64,000 nucleotides of DNA from DATBLE01 sp036555585 (lineage in GTDB: Bacteria; Actinomycetota; Thermoleophilia; Gaiellales; Gaiellaceae): the NCBI GenBank assembly GCA_036555585.1, contig DATBLE010000056.1:1-64000 (forward strand), written 5' to 3'. The notes under the pieces were generated by a model. The model had not been told where the DNA came from. It searched no databases and saw only the letters and a program-made list of their open reading frames with translations. Positions 48,894-58,182 of the stretch are shown one piece after another. Positions within the stretch are counted from its first letter, which is position 1; each line of letters begins with the position of its first letter. Position numbers and translations under genes: made by a program.

Positions 48894-48899
48894 ATTCTA
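48894..48899 (-). promoter_or_regulatory. -10 box TAGAAT of the ccmEF operon
   Basis: It ends 7 nt before the GTG at 48886. Confidence 0.5.
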
Positions 48900-48924
48900 C
48901 CGGGCACTGCCCGGCGCGAACCGG

Positions 48925-49392
48925 TCAGAACACGACGACGGAGAACTGGTGCTCGGGGCCGAGCTCGAAGGTGCCGCTCGGCGGGTGCACGGGGGTGATC
49001 CGGTACGAGCCGTCGGCCAGCGCCGTGACGGTCATCGTCTGCGGGTTCGCCCCGACGCCGGAGACGACCGCGCTGTGGCCGACGATCCCGTTGAACTTGA
49101 TCTGGAACGCGTCCCCCACGCGACGGACCAGGACCGCGGCTCCCGCGCAGTCGAAACGGGCGCTGAAGAGCTTCGGGTTGCCCGAGTAGGCCTCGGCCAT
49201 GTTCTGGATGCCGACAGCCGGATCGCCGGTGACGTAGGCGAAGCCCTTGACCGCGCCGTTCGCGCACCGCGGCTGGGAGAGGCCCATGCGCTGGCCGACG
49301 GCGAAGGCCGAGCCGCCGACGGCGAAGAAGAGCGCGACCACGCTGATCACGAGTGCAGGGGACGGCAGGTGCAGGCGAGCCCGTACGTTCAC
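48925..49392 (-). CDS. Exported protein, Thermoleophilia-type
   Basis: The 155-residue product begins with a signal peptide containing 'PSPALVISVVALFFAVGGSA', a start I know from many Thermoleophilia proteins, and has a mature domain ('CANGAVKGFAYVTGDPAV', 'VLVRRVGDAFQIKFNGIVG', 'TALADGSYRITPVH') with two Cys residues. It is beta-rich; the function is unknown. The GTG at 49392 has GGAGG 7 nt upstream, a clear Shine-Dalgarno start in contrast to its neighbours. Confidence 0.78.
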   Translation of the reverse strand: MNVRARLHLPSPALVISVVALFFAVGGSAFAVGQRMGLSQPRCANGAVKGFAYVTGDPAVGIQNMAEAYSGNPKLFSARFDCAGAAVLVRRVGDAFQIKFNGIVGHSAVVSGVGANPQTMTVTALADGSYRITPVHPPSGTFELGPEHQFSVVVF

Positions 49393-49476
49393 GTCGATTC
49401 CTCCGTTCGGTCGATCCCGACAATGATGCGCGAGACGCGCGCCGGGATCGATCCCTGAGTCGAGGGACTTGCCCTG

Positions 49477-49725
49477 CTAGGGCTCGACCGCCGCGGGACT
49501 GCCCGAGCGCCGCTCGGGCACGCGGTAGCCGTGCTCGACGCAGAGCAGGCCGGGTGCGTCCTCGGTGAGCGCGTCGCAGTAGCCCTTGCCGTACGCGGCC
49601 CTCATGAAGGCGCCGACGACTTCGAGGTTCCACTCGGAGATGTCGTTCGCCTCGCGCCAGAGATCGGCGAGACGGACGTCGATGTCGAGCTCGAGCAGGT
49701 CGATACGTGAAGGTCTGCGTGGCAT
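49477..49725 (-). CDS. Small protein of unknown function
   Basis: The 82-residue product contains 'DLLELDIDVRLADLWREAND' and 'VVGAFMRAAYGKGYCDALTE', mostly helical, with two or three Cys residues. No family is recognised. ATG 49725 is chosen because TATGGT ends 7 nt upstream; a longer reading to 49758 is less likely. It is divergent from the TIM-barrel gene at 49776. Confidence 0.6.
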   Translation of the reverse strand: MPRRPSRIDLLELDIDVRLADLWREANDISEWNLEVVGAFMRAAYGKGYCDALTEDAPGLLCVEHGYRVPERRSGSPAAVEP

Positions 49726-49732
49726 GGGAATC

Positions 49733-49738
49733 ACCATA
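49733..49738 (-). promoter_or_regulatory. -10 box TATGGT of the small gene at 49477
   Basis: It ends 7 nt before the ATG at 49725. Confidence 0.45.
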
Positions 49739-49762
49739 CGGGGCGGTCCGGACGGCATCGGC

Positions 49763-49768
49763 TATCGT
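49763..49768 (+). promoter_or_regulatory. -10 box TATCGT of the TIM-barrel gene
   Basis: It ends 7 nt before the ATG at 49776. Confidence 0.5.
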
Positions 49769-49775
49769 CGCCGCG

Positions 49776-50600
49776 ATGGGTGCGGTTCGCGTCGGCCCGG
49801 CTCGGGTTCCCTCCAGAGAGAGCCCTGAGGCGGCGGTCGCTCTGCTGCTCGAGCGCGGCTACCGCGCCTGCGAGATCGACTTCGAGGGCGGCTTCTGGAT
49901 GGACTACCCCTGGGCCGAGCGGTTCGGCGAGCAGGCGCGCGAGGCCGACGTCGTCCTCTCCGTGCACGCGCCGCTCGCCGGCTTCCTCGGCCAGGTCGAA
50001 CGGGACAAGAAACACCGCATGGCGATCGGCATGCTCGACCACTCCGCTGGCGTCGCGGTCGCGGCCGGTGCGGAGCTGGTGGTGCTGCACCCGGGCTTCC
50101 TGCTCGGCCGGACGCGCGAGGACGCGCTCGCAGCCGTGATCGAGCAGCTCGGAGAGCTGCGCGAGCGGCTGGAGGGCAAGGGTCGCGAAGTCCCGTTCGG
50201 CGTCGAGGTGATGGGCCGCGTGAACGAGCTGGGCACGGCGGAGGACGTGTTCGCGGTCGCCGCCCGGCTCGACTGGGTGCGGCCGGTGCTCGACTTCGCG
50301 CACCTGCACGCGGTCACCGACGGGGGGTTCACCGATGTCGACGCGTTCGCCGGCGTGCTGGAGATCGCGGACTCGATCCTCGCGAAGGGCGCCCCGTTCC
50401 ACATCCACTTCAGCGACATCCAGTTCGCCAACCGGAACGAGACGAAGCACCTTCCCTACGGCGAAGGCACGTTGCGGGCGGAGCCGCTCGCCGCCGCGCT
50501 CCGGAAGTTCAGGCGCCCGGCGACCGTGATCTCCGAGTCGCCGGACGAGGCGAGCAGCCAGACGATCCGGGCCCTTCTGCTCGAGCCCGCGCGGACGTAG
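49776..50600 (+). CDS. AP-endonuclease-2/xylose-isomerase-like TIM-barrel protein
   Basis: The 274-residue protein resembles the family that includes endonuclease IV and sugar-phosphate isomerases. Metal-binding candidates include 'LSVHAPLAGFLGQ' (His), 'LVVLHPGFLLGR' (His), 'VEVMGRVNELGTAED' (Glu), 'VLDFAHLHAV' (Asp/His) and 'HIHFSDIQF' (His). These fit the trinuclear zinc site of endonuclease IV, so DNA abasic-site cleavage is likely, but an isomerase cannot be excluded. ATG 49776 follows TATCGT by 7 nt. Confidence 0.85.
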   Translation: MGAVRVGPARVPSRESPEAAVALLLERGYRACEIDFEGGFWMDYPWAERFGEQAREADVVLSVHAPLAGFLGQVERDKKHRMAIGMLDHSAGVAVAAGAELVVLHPGFLLGRTREDALAAVIEQLGELRERLEGKGREVPFGVEVMGRVNELGTAEDVFAVAARLDWVRPVLDFAHLHAVTDGGFTDVDAFAGVLEIADSILAKGAPFHIHFSDIQFANRNETKHLPYGEGTLRAEPLAAALRKFRRPATVISESPDEASSQTIRALLLEPART

Positions 50601-51035
50601 CGGGCAGCTCCGACGCCCGCTCACATCGACCTGCACCCTGGAGCTTACGTTTCGTCGCTTCGAAACCGTTCGTCGTCACGTCGAAGGCGAGCGAGACGCC
50701 ACGGTCGTCGACGAGTCGCAGGGGGCCGTCCGCGAAGCCGGTGATGTGCAGCGCACCGCCTGCGACAGGCGAGGGGAAGTACTCGAAGCGAACGCTCTCT
50801 GTCTTCACCCATCTGCCGAGACCCTCACAGACTCAGCGTATCCGGTCGCAGCAGACGGGCCCGTCGGCAGATTGGGACAAATCGCCGCCGGAGCCGGGCT
50901 CTGCCCGGCGGGAGGCACCCAACCGAGAGGCAACAGCAGCAGCATGCGTCGCTCGGCCGGCTCCCCTCGCGCGAGGACGCCGCGACCGCTCGCGAGGAGG
51001 GAGCCCACGGGGAACCAGGGGTTCGCCCGTGCTGT
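50601..51035. other. 435-bp region without a firm gene
   Basis: A minus-strand reading from GTG 50808 gives 'VRFEYFPSPVAGGALHITG' and 'VSLAFDVTTNGFEATKRKL', which looks like part of a beta-rich protein, but it soon runs into the end of the TIM-barrel gene and turns into low-complexity sequence. It may be a gene fragment. The remainder (about 50815-51035) shows nothing recognisable. Confidence 0.4.
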
Positions 51036-53993
51036 TCAGGCCATTCGTTCGATCCTGGAGGCAAACGCGGCCGAGACTGCGGTGGCCGGCGAGAGCTCGG
51101 CCAGGCGCGCCCGGTAGGCGGCGGCGTCCTCCTCGCGGTCGCGCTCCCGCAGGAACTGCTCGAGCCGCGACATCACCCAGGTCTCGATGCCGCAGAAGCC
51201 GGTGTCCTCGACCATCGCCAGCGCCTCCCGGAGGAGCGCCTCGGCATCGGCGTCGTGGCCCTGCGCGGCCCGGACGAGCCCGAGCGTCATCGTCGTCGTC
51301 GCCCGCGAGCTGAGGTCGTGCTCGCCGACCGTCTCGATCGCCTCCAGCGCGACCCGCTCGGCCTCGTCGAGGTGGTTCCGCTCGATCAGCACCTCCGCCA
51401 GCTGGCGCTGGCTCTCGCAGAGCGCCCCGCGGTCCTCGAGCGGCTTCAGCAGGCGGATCGCCTCGCGCAGCAGCCGCTCGGCCTTCGCGTAGTCCTCCTG
51501 CTGCTCGGCCGCACGGGCCAGCTCGTTCAGGGTGCGCCCGAGCATCCAGTGGCTGCCGACCTCGGCGAAGAGCGCGCTCGCCTCCTCGAGCAGGCGCTCG
51601 CCGTCCACCGACTCGCCGCGGTCGAGCTTGACGAGACCGAGCGAATGAAGTGCCTGGGCCCGGGCGACGATGCTGCCGCTCTCGCCCGCGAGGTCGAGGC
51701 CGCGGGTGAGCAGCTCCTCGGCTTCGTCGAGACGTCCCTGATGGCGGTAGGCCTGGGCAAGGTCGTTCAGCGCGTGGGCCTCGAGATCCTTGCGCTCGAG
51801 CCGGTGGGCGATCTCGAGCGCCTCGTCGGCGACGCGCACCTGGGTGGCGAAGTCGCCGACCCACCACGCGATGCGCGCCCGCACGCCGAGCGCCGTGAAG
51901 CGCCCCTCGGCCGGCAGCGCCTCGAGCGCGGCGTCGATCAGCTCGGTCGCCTTCGGCAGGTCGGCCTCACGGAGCAGCGCGACCTCGGAGAGCGCGGTCA
52001 ACGCCCTGCCCTCGATCACGCTGTCGCCGGCCGAGCGCGCCTCGTCGAGCACGCGCCGCATCTCGACGGAGACGGCGGGGAGGTCGCTGAGCCGCCAGGC
52101 GGCGCGGGCGGCCTGGTAGCGGCGCTCGAGCGTCGGCTCGAGCTCGACCGAGCGGAGGAGCAGCTTCCGGCCCGAGCGGTTGGCCTCGCGGGCGAGGGCG
52201 CGCCTGCCGGCTTCCTCGAGCGCAGCCGCCGCCTCGTGGGCGAGCTCTGTGGGAGCCGCCCCGTCGAGCTCGGCGAGTAGCTGCGTCGCGTGGTCGAGGT
52301 GGTACGCGCGGATCTCGAGCAGCTCGTCACCGGCCCGCTCGCGCAGCCACTCGGCGAAGCGACGATGCAGGTCCGCCCGCTCCGCCTTGGTCAGGCCCGA
52401 GTACGCGACCTCGCGGATGAGCATGTGCTTGAAGCGGAAGGCCTTCTCGCCGATGATCGTCGAGCGCGGCTCGGCCAGGACGAAGTCGCGCAGGAGCAGG
52501 TCGTCGAGCAGCCGGTCGACCTCGAGGTCGGGCGCGACGTAGGCGATCGCACCGTGCCAGAAGATGCGGCCGATGACTGCGGCGCGGTGGAGCAGCGCCT
52601 TCTCGGCCGAGGGCAGCTGGTCGATGCGCGCGGCGATCAGCGCCTGGAGCGTGTCGGGAATCCGCGAGGCCAGGTAGCCGTCGCCGCGCTCGGCCAGCAT
52701 CCGCATGGTCTCCTCGACGAACAGCGGGTTGCCTTCCGTCTTCTCGCGAAGCTCCCGCCTTGCCTCGGGCGTCAGCCTGGTGTCGGCCGAGAGCAGGTCG
52801 ATCAGCTCCTCTGCCTCGGCCTCCCGGAGCGGCTCCAGCTCGATCGCGGCCGCCCGCATCCGGCCGCCTCCCCACGAGGGCCGCACGTCGAGCAGCTCGG
52901 GACGGGCGAGGCAGACGAGCAGGAGCGGCGCCTCGCGCACCCAGGTGGCGAGGTGCTCGATCAGCTCGAAGAGCGGCTCTTCGGCCCAGTGGATGTCCTC
53001 GAACACCAGCACGAGCGGCTGGACGTCGGCCAGCTGGTCGGCCCACTCCCGCGCCGCCCAGGCGATCTCCTGGCCGCTCCGCATGCTCTCGACCGCCTCC
53101 AGCACGCCGGCGGCGAGCCCGAGCAGGTCGGCGACCGCCTCGTCCTCGCACGACTTGCGCAGCTTCTCCATCGCCTCCTTGACCGGGTCGTCGTCGGAGA
53201 TCCCCGCCGCGGACTTGACCATCTCGGCGAGCGGCCAGTAGGTGATCCCCTCGCCGTACGGCAGGCAGCGCCCGCCGAGCACGGTCGCGCCCTCGAGCGA
53301 TCCGCCGAACTCGCGGGTCAGGCGGCTCTTGCCGACCCCGGGCTCGCCGTAGATCGTCACCAGGTGCGCACGGCGGTCACGCACGGCGCGCTCGAACGTG
53401 TTCACGAGTAGCTCGAGCTCCTCGACGCGGCCGATCAGCGGAGCGACCGTGACCAGCCGCGGCGCCTCGGCGCGGTCGGAGGCGCAGACCACCCGCCACG
53501 CCTCGATCGGCTCCACGCGCCCCCGGACCTCGATCGTCCCCGCGTGCTCGGTCTCGATCGGGCCGGAGGCCAGGCCCCGCGCCGAGGGGCCGATCAGGAT
53601 CTCTCCGGCGCCGGCTGCCTGTTGCAGCCGCGCCGCGAGGTTGACCGCCTCCCCGGTCGCGAACGTCGACTCGGTCGTGTCGACCACGACCTCTCCGGAC
53701 TCGATCCCGATCCGCGCCTGCAGGTCCAGGCCGCCGACCGCCTCCAGAATGCCGAGGCCGGCGCGAATCGCGCGCTCGGCGTCGTCCTCGTGGGCCTGGG
53801 CGACTCCGAACGCGGCGAGCACGGCGTCGCCGGCGAACTTCTCCACGATTCCCCCGTGGGTGGTGACGCAGTGCGTGACGTCGTCGAAGAACCGCGTCAC
53901 GCGGCGGCGGACGACCTCGGGGTCGGCCGCGGCGACCAGCTCGGTCGACCCGACCAGGTCCACGAACAGCACGGTTGCGAGCTTTCGCTCCAT
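51036..53993 (-). CDS. Adenylate cyclase-AAA ATPase-TPR regulatory protein
   Basis: The 985-residue protein has a class III cyclase domain (about 1-170) with both metal Asp residues ('FVDLVGSTELVAAA', 'KFAGDAVLAAFG') and the transition-state Asn and Arg ('GEAVNLAARLQQAA'), then a large ATPase domain (about 185-500; P-loop 'IYGEPGVGKSRLTREF', 'LVLVFEDIHWAEEPL') and TPR-like repeats to the end. No C-terminal LuxR HTH is present. It probably couples ligand or protein sensing through the TPRs to cAMP synthesis. A TACACT box ends 6 nt before the ATG. Confidence 0.9.
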   Translation of the reverse strand: MERKLATVLFVDLVGSTELVAAADPEVVRRRVTRFFDDVTHCVTTHGGIVEKFAGDAVLAAFGVAQAHEDDAERAIRAGLGILEAVGGLDLQARIGIESGEVVVDTTESTFATGEAVNLAARLQQAAGAGEILIGPSARGLASGPIETEHAGTIEVRGRVEPIEAWRVVCASDRAEAPRLVTVAPLIGRVEELELLVNTFERAVRDRRAHLVTIYGEPGVGKSRLTREFGGSLEGATVLGGRCLPYGEGITYWPLAEMVKSAAGISDDDPVKEAMEKLRKSCEDEAVADLLGLAAGVLEAVESMRSGQEIAWAAREWADQLADVQPLVLVFEDIHWAEEPLFELIEHLATWVREAPLLLVCLARPELLDVRPSWGGGRMRAAAIELEPLREAEAEELIDLLSADTRLTPEARRELREKTEGNPLFVEETMRMLAERGDGYLASRIPDTLQALIAARIDQLPSAEKALLHRAAVIGRIFWHGAIAYVAPDLEVDRLLDDLLLRDFVLAEPRSTIIGEKAFRFKHMLIREVAYSGLTKAERADLHRRFAEWLRERAGDELLEIRAYHLDHATQLLAELDGAAPTELAHEAAAALEEAGRRALAREANRSGRKLLLRSVELEPTLERRYQAARAAWRLSDLPAVSVEMRRVLDEARSAGDSVIEGRALTALSEVALLREADLPKATELIDAALEALPAEGRFTALGVRARIAWWVGDFATQVRVADEALEIAHRLERKDLEAHALNDLAQAYRHQGRLDEAEELLTRGLDLAGESGSIVARAQALHSLGLVKLDRGESVDGERLLEEASALFAEVGSHWMLGRTLNELARAAEQQEDYAKAERLLREAIRLLKPLEDRGALCESQRQLAEVLIERNHLDEAERVALEAIETVGEHDLSSRATTTMTLGLVRAAQGHDADAEALLREALAMVEDTGFCGIETWVMSRLEQFLRERDREEDAAAYRARLAELSPATAVSAAFASRIERMA

Positions 53994-53999
53994 ACCCGA

Positions 54000-54005
54000 A
54001 GTGTA
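54000..54005 (-). promoter_or_regulatory. -10 box TACACT of the cyclase-ATPase gene
   Basis: It ends 6 nt before the ATG at 53993. Confidence 0.5.
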
Positions 54006-54025
54006 GAAACGAACAAGGCCCCGGG

Positions 54026-54031
54026 TAGCAT
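54026..54031 (+). promoter_or_regulatory. -10 box TAGCAT of the phosphomannomutase gene
   Basis: It ends 8 nt before the GTG at 54040. Confidence 0.5.
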
Positions 54032-54039
54032 CCCGACCG

Positions 54040-55383
54040 GTGCTCGACCCGAAGGTCTTCAAGGCATACGACGTGCGGGGGATCTATCCCGCGCAGATCG
54101 ACGAGGCCGGCGCCCGCGCGATCGGCCGCGCATACGTCGAGCAGTTCTCTCCCGGGCGGATCGCCGTCGGCCGCGACATGCGCCTGTCGTCTCCGACGAT
54201 GGCCGCCGCCCTGATCGAGGGCGCGGCCGCCGCCGGCGCGGAGGTGCTCGACATCGGCCTCGTCGGCACCGAGATGGTCTATTTCGCGGTCGGCGAGCTC
54301 GGGCTCGACGGGGGCGTGATGGTGACCGCCTCGCACAACCCGAAGGACTACACGGGGATGAAGGTCGTCCGCGCGGGCGCGCTGCCGGTCGGTGGCGACT
54401 CGGGCCTTCTGGACGTCGCTGCGCGAGCCATCGAGGGACAGTCCCTCGAGGGACTGTCCCTGGGACATGTCTCCCTGCACGACATCTGGCCTGCATACGT
54501 CGACCGCGTGCTGTCCTTCGTGGACATGGCCGCGATCAGACCGCTGAAGGTCGTGATCGACGCGGCGAACGGCATGGCCGGGACGATGCTGCCGCCGGTG
54601 CTCGAGCGCCTGCCGATCGAGGCGGTGCGCTGCTACTTCGAGCCGGACGGGAGCTTCCCGAACCACGAGCCGAACCCGCTGCTGCCCGAGAACCGGGAGT
54701 TCATCGTCCGGAAGACGCTCGAGGAGGGCGCCGATCTCGGAGTCGCCTTCGACGGCGACGCCGACCGCTGCTTCTTCGTCGACGACACCGGCGAGTTCGT
54801 CCCCGGCGACTTCGCGACGGCGCTGTTCGCCCGGGCCGTGCTCGAGCAGGAGCCGGGCGCGACGGTGATCTACGACGTCCGGGCCAGCTGGGCGGTGCCG
54901 GAGGAGATCGAGCGCGCGGGCGGGGTCGCGCTCGTCAACCGGGTCGGTCACGCGTTCATCAAGGAGCGGATGCGAGAGGTCGACGCCGCGTTCGCGGGCG
55001 AGGTCTCCGGCCACTACTACTTCCGCGACTTCTCGCGGGCCGACACGGGCGTCGTCCCCTTCCTGCTGATGCTCGAGCGGATCTCGACAGGTGGGGCGAA
55101 GCTGTCGGAGCTCCTGCGCCCGTTCCGCGAGCGTTACTTCATCACGGGCGAGCTGAACACGCCGGTCGCCGACGTGCCGGCGAAGCTGCGCGAGCTCGAG
55201 GAGCGGTTCGAGCCGGAGGGCCGCGTCTCGCACCTCGACGGCCTCTCGGTCGACGCCGACGACTGGCACTTCAACGTGCGCCCCTCGAACACGGAGCCCC
55301 TGCTCCGGCTGAACCTGGAGGCGCGGTCGGAGGCGCTGATGGAGCAGAAGCGCGACGAGGTGCTGGCCGCGATCCGTGCCTAG
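54040..55383 (+). CDS. manB: Phosphomannomutase/phosphoglucomutase
   Basis: The 447-residue enzyme interconverts hexose 6- and 1-phosphates through a phosphoserine. The active Ser is in 'VMVTASHNPKDYTGMK', the metal loop is 'VAFDGDADRCFFVDD', the sugar-binding loop 'GEVSGHYYFRD' and the phosphate loop 'FNVRPSNTEPLLRL'. A stretch encoding 'EGQSLEGLSLGHVSLH' (about residues 132-147) coincides with an in-frame cluster of GGGACAGTCCC-type palindromes and is likely an insertion. It starts with GTG and overlaps the thioesterase by 8 bp. Confidence 0.94.
   Translation: MLDPKVFKAYDVRGIYPAQIDEAGARAIGRAYVEQFSPGRIAVGRDMRLSSPTMAAALIEGAAAAGAEVLDIGLVGTEMVYFAVGELGLDGGVMVTASHNPKDYTGMKVVRAGALPVGGDSGLLDVAARAIEGQSLEGLSLGHVSLHDIWPAYVDRVLSFVDMAAIRPLKVVIDAANGMAGTMLPPVLERLPIEAVRCYFEPDGSFPNHEPNPLLPENREFIVRKTLEEGADLGVAFDGDADRCFFVDDTGEFVPGDFATALFARAVLEQEPGATVIYDVRASWAVPEEIERAGGVALVNRVGHAFIKERMREVDAAFAGEVSGHYYFRDFSRADTGVVPFLLMLERISTGGAKLSELLRPFRERYFITGELNTPVADVPAKLRELEERFEPEGRVSHLDGLSVDADDWHFNVRPSNTEPLLRLNLEARSEALMEQKRDEVLAAIRA
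54433..54475. repeat. REP-like palindrome cluster inside manB
   Basis: Two units (GAGGGACAGTCCCTC and GAGGGACTGTCCCTG) and a degraded third (GGGACATGTCTCCC) lie in frame in the coding sequence. The same family fills the gap at 3187-3241. Confidence 0.75.
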
Positions 55384-55804
55384 ACCGCCGTACAAGTTCA
55401 CTGCCTCCACCCGCGTCGGCTTCTCGGACACGGACGCGCAGGGCGTCGTCTACTACGGCCGCTACATGCCCTACTTCGACCTCGCCCGGGTCGAGTACCA
55501 CCGCAGCCTCGACATGCTCCTCTCCGGTCCGCGTGAGCGCGAGTTCGTCATGCGGGCGATGCAGGTCGAGTACCACGAGCCGGCCCGCTTCGACGATCGG
55601 ATCGAGGTCGACGTCCGCATCAGCCGGATCGGCACGTCGAGCGTCAGATACGAGTTCGCCGCGTACCTCGGCGGAGAGACCCTGGCCGTGACCGCGAGCC
55701 AGACGGCCGTGCTGATCGACCTCGCGGGCCGCAAGCCTTCGCGCGTACCGGACTGGTGGCGCGAGCGGATCCGGGCGTTCGAGGGAGACGATCTCGAGGA
55801 GTAG
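55376..55804 (+). CDS. Hot-dog-fold acyl-CoA thioesterase
   Basis: The 142-residue protein matches 4-hydroxybenzoyl-CoA/YbgC-type thioesterases. The catalytic Asp is in 'VGFSDTDAQGVVYYGRYMPY', and 'AMQVEYHEPARFDDRIEVDV' and 'AVTASQTAVLIDLAGRKPS' follow the family pattern. Start GTG 55376 overlaps manB. It would hydrolyse acyl- or aroyl-CoA; the preferred acyl chain is unknown. A very strong hairpin follows the stop. Confidence 0.9.
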   Translation: MPRPPYKFTASTRVGFSDTDAQGVVYYGRYMPYFDLARVEYHRSLDMLLSGPREREFVMRAMQVEYHEPARFDDRIEVDVRISRIGTSSVRYEFAAYLGGETLAVTASQTAVLIDLAGRKPSRVPDWWRERIRAFEGDDLEE

Positions 55805-55810
55805 GCCGAT

Positions 55811-55882
55811 CGGCAGGCGGACAGGCCGGGCGCTCATCCGCCCCGACTGCGAATGAGCGCCGCCGGCCTTGTCAACCTGCCG
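55811..55882. terminator. Long hairpin after the manB-thioesterase operon
   Basis: Nested complementary arms: CGGCAGG (55811) with CCTGCCG (55876), and AGGCCGG-GCGCTCAT (55823-55837) with its complement at 55853-55869 carrying a 2-nt bulge. It lies between two convergent genes. Confidence 0.6.
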
Positions 55883-55905
55883 GAACCCTCCCCTCTCTCT
55901 TCTAG

Positions 55906-55960
55906 GTCAGGGGTCGCACCGCCGGTATCCCCCGAACAAGGGATACGTCGTGGTCCTGAC
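55906..55960. other. Nested stem structure downstream of rel
   Basis: An inner perfect stem GTATCCC/GGGATAC (55925-55931 and 55940-55946) with an 8-nt loop is enclosed by GTCAGG/CCTGAC (55906-55911 and 55955-55960). It ends 8 bp from the rel stop and probably terminates the rel transcript; the two-tier form is unusual for a simple terminator. Confidence 0.45.
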
Positions 55961-55968
55961 TCCGTTTC

Positions 55969-58176
55969 TCAGTTCGGCGTGACGCGGTAGGCGTCGAAGA
56001 CGCCCTCGATGTTGCGGAGGGCGGTCAGGAGCGTCCGCAGCGAGCCGACGTCGCCGATCTCGGCCGTGTACCAGTTCTTCGCCAGCTGGTCCTGCGTGGC
56101 GCCGCCGTAGGCGACGATGTTCGCGCCGTGCTCCGAGAAGGTGCGGGCGACGTCCTCGAGCAGGCGTGAGCGGTCCCAGGCGTCGACGGCGATCTGCACC
56201 CGGAAGCTCTGGGAGGCGCCGCCCTCCCACTCAACCGGGGTGAAGCGCTCGGCGTTCCGCCGCAGCGCCCGCACGTTCGGGCAGTCCTCGCGGTGGATCG
56301 TGATCCCCTTGCCGAGCGAGATGTAGCCGACGATCGGGTCGCCCGGGACCGGCGTGCAGCACTTCGCCAGCCGCACGAGCACGTCCTCGACGCCGGAGAC
56401 GTTGATCCCGTACGTCTGGCTGGCCGCCGTGTCCTTCGCCTTCGGCGGCTTCAGCGTGACCGCTTCCTCCTCGACCACCTCGGCGGTCTTGAGGCGCTGG
56501 ATCACCTTGTTCACGATCAGGCTCGCCTGGAGCTTCCCGGAGCCGAGCGCGACGTAGAAGTCCTCGGCCTTCTTGAAGCCCGTCTCGCGGATCACCTGCG
56601 CGAGCACCGCCGAGCCGGCGATCTTCCGGTAGGGGAGGTTCTGCTGCTTCAGGGCCTGCTCCAGGGTCTCGCGGCCCTTGGCCTCGGCGTCGGCGCGCGT
56701 CTCGCGCGAGAACCACTGACGGATCTTGTTGCGGGCGCGGGAGGAGGCGGCGACCGACATCCAATCGCGCGACGGGCCGCGGCCCGACTTCGAGGTCATG
56801 ATCTCGACGATGTCGCCGCTCTGCAGGCGGTAGTGGAGCGGCACGATCCGGCCGTTCGCCTTGGCCCCGACCGTGCGGTGGCCGACGTCGGTGTGCACCG
56901 AGTACGCGAAGTCGATCGGCGTCGAGCCGGCGGGCAGCGTCTTCACCTCGCCCTTCGGCGTGAACACGTACACCTCGTCGTCGAACAGGTCGGTGCGCAG
57001 CGTCTTGATGAACTCGCGCGGGTCGGCCTCGTCCTGCTGCCAGTCCATCAGCTGCTTCATCCAGGCCGTCCACTCGTCATCGCCCTTGCGGGCCTTCCCG
57101 CCGCGCTTGTACGCCCAGTGCGCGGCGATCCCGAGCTCGGCGGTCTCGTGCATCTCCAGCGTCCGCACCTGGATCTCGAGCGGCCGGCCCTGGGGCCCGA
57201 TCACGGTCGTGTGCAGCGCCCGGTAGCGGTTCAGCTTTGGCATCGCGATGTAGTCCTTGAACCGGCCGGGCATCGGCTTCCAGAGCGAGTGGATCAGGCC
57301 GAGGGCGCCGTAGCAGTCACGGGTGCCCTCCTCCCCGGTCCGCTCGACCAGCACGCGCATCGCGGTTAGGTCGTAGATCTCGTTGAACTCGCGGCCCTTC
57401 TTCACCATCTTGTCGTAGATCGAGTAGAAGTGCTTCGCGCGGCCCGAGATCTGCGCGGGGATCCCGGCCTTGTCGAGCTCGCGCTGGAGGATCAAGCTCG
57501 CCTCCCGCACGTGCTCCTCGCGGTCGGCGCGCCGCTCGGCGACCATCGCCTTGATCTCCGAGTACTTGCGCGGGTGCAGCGTCTCGAACGCAAGGTCCTC
57601 GAGCTCCCACTTGAGCGCGTGGATGCCGAGCCGGTGGGCGAGCGGCGCGTAGATCTCGAGAGCCTCGCGCGCCTTCTGCACCTGCTTTTGCTTGCCCAGG
57701 TACTCGATCGTGCGCAGGTTGTGCAGACGGTCGGCGAGCTTGATCAGGATCACCCGCACGTCCTGCGCCATCGCCACGATCAGCTTGCGGTAGTTCTCGG
57801 CCTCCGCGTGCTCGCGGCTCTGGAACTGGATCCGCGTCAGCTTCGTCACCCCGTCGACGAGCTGGGCGATCTCGTCGCCGAACTCGTCCTTGACCGCCTT
57901 CAGGTCGCGGTCGGTGTCCTCGACGACGTCGTGGAGGAGCGCGGCGGCGATCGTCTGCTCGTCGAGGTGGAGCTCGGCGAGGATCATGGCGACGCCGAAC
58001 GGGTGGTTGACGAACTCCTCTCCCGAGCGCCGCTGCTGCCCCTCGTGAGCCTGCGCGGCGAACGAGAACGCCCGCGTGAGCAGGTCGCGGTCGAGCTCCG
58101 GCTTGTACCGCTCGACCGCCTCGATCAGCTCGTCGACGAGCTCCTGATGTCGATCGGAGACCTCGAGCACGGCCAT
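55969..58176 (-). CDS. rel: Bifunctional (p)ppGpp synthetase/hydrolase
   Basis: The 735-residue protein contains an HD hydrolase domain ('ALLHDVVEDTDRDLKAVKD'), the synthetase domain ('GRAKHFYSIYDKMVKKG', 'YDLTAMRVLVERTGEEG'), a TGS domain ('FTPKGEVKTLPAGSTPIDFA'), the zinc-finger segment ('LAKCCTPVPGDPIVGY') and a C-terminal ACT domain. Both activities look intact, so it should make and degrade the stringent-response alarmone. ATG 58176 is preferred to 58209 because TACACT ends 6 nt before it. Confidence 0.96.
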   Translation of the reverse strand: MAVLEVSDRHQELVDELIEAVERYKPELDRDLLTRAFSFAAQAHEGQQRRSGEEFVNHPFGVAMILAELHLDEQTIAAALLHDVVEDTDRDLKAVKDEFGDEIAQLVDGVTKLTRIQFQSREHAEAENYRKLIVAMAQDVRVILIKLADRLHNLRTIEYLGKQKQVQKAREALEIYAPLAHRLGIHALKWELEDLAFETLHPRKYSEIKAMVAERRADREEHVREASLILQRELDKAGIPAQISGRAKHFYSIYDKMVKKGREFNEIYDLTAMRVLVERTGEEGTRDCYGALGLIHSLWKPMPGRFKDYIAMPKLNRYRALHTTVIGPQGRPLEIQVRTLEMHETAELGIAAHWAYKRGGKARKGDDEWTAWMKQLMDWQQDEADPREFIKTLRTDLFDDEVYVFTPKGEVKTLPAGSTPIDFAYSVHTDVGHRTVGAKANGRIVPLHYRLQSGDIVEIMTSKSGRGPSRDWMSVAASSRARNKIRQWFSRETRADAEAKGRETLEQALKQQNLPYRKIAGSAVLAQVIRETGFKKAEDFYVALGSGKLQASLIVNKVIQRLKTAEVVEEEAVTLKPPKAKDTAASQTYGINVSGVEDVLVRLAKCCTPVPGDPIVGYISLGKGITIHREDCPNVRALRRNAERFTPVEWEGGASQSFRVQIAVDAWDRSRLLEDVARTFSEHGANIVAYGGATQDQLAKNWYTAEIGDVGSLRTLLTALRNIEGVFDAYRVTPN

Positions 58177-58182
58177 GTTCAC

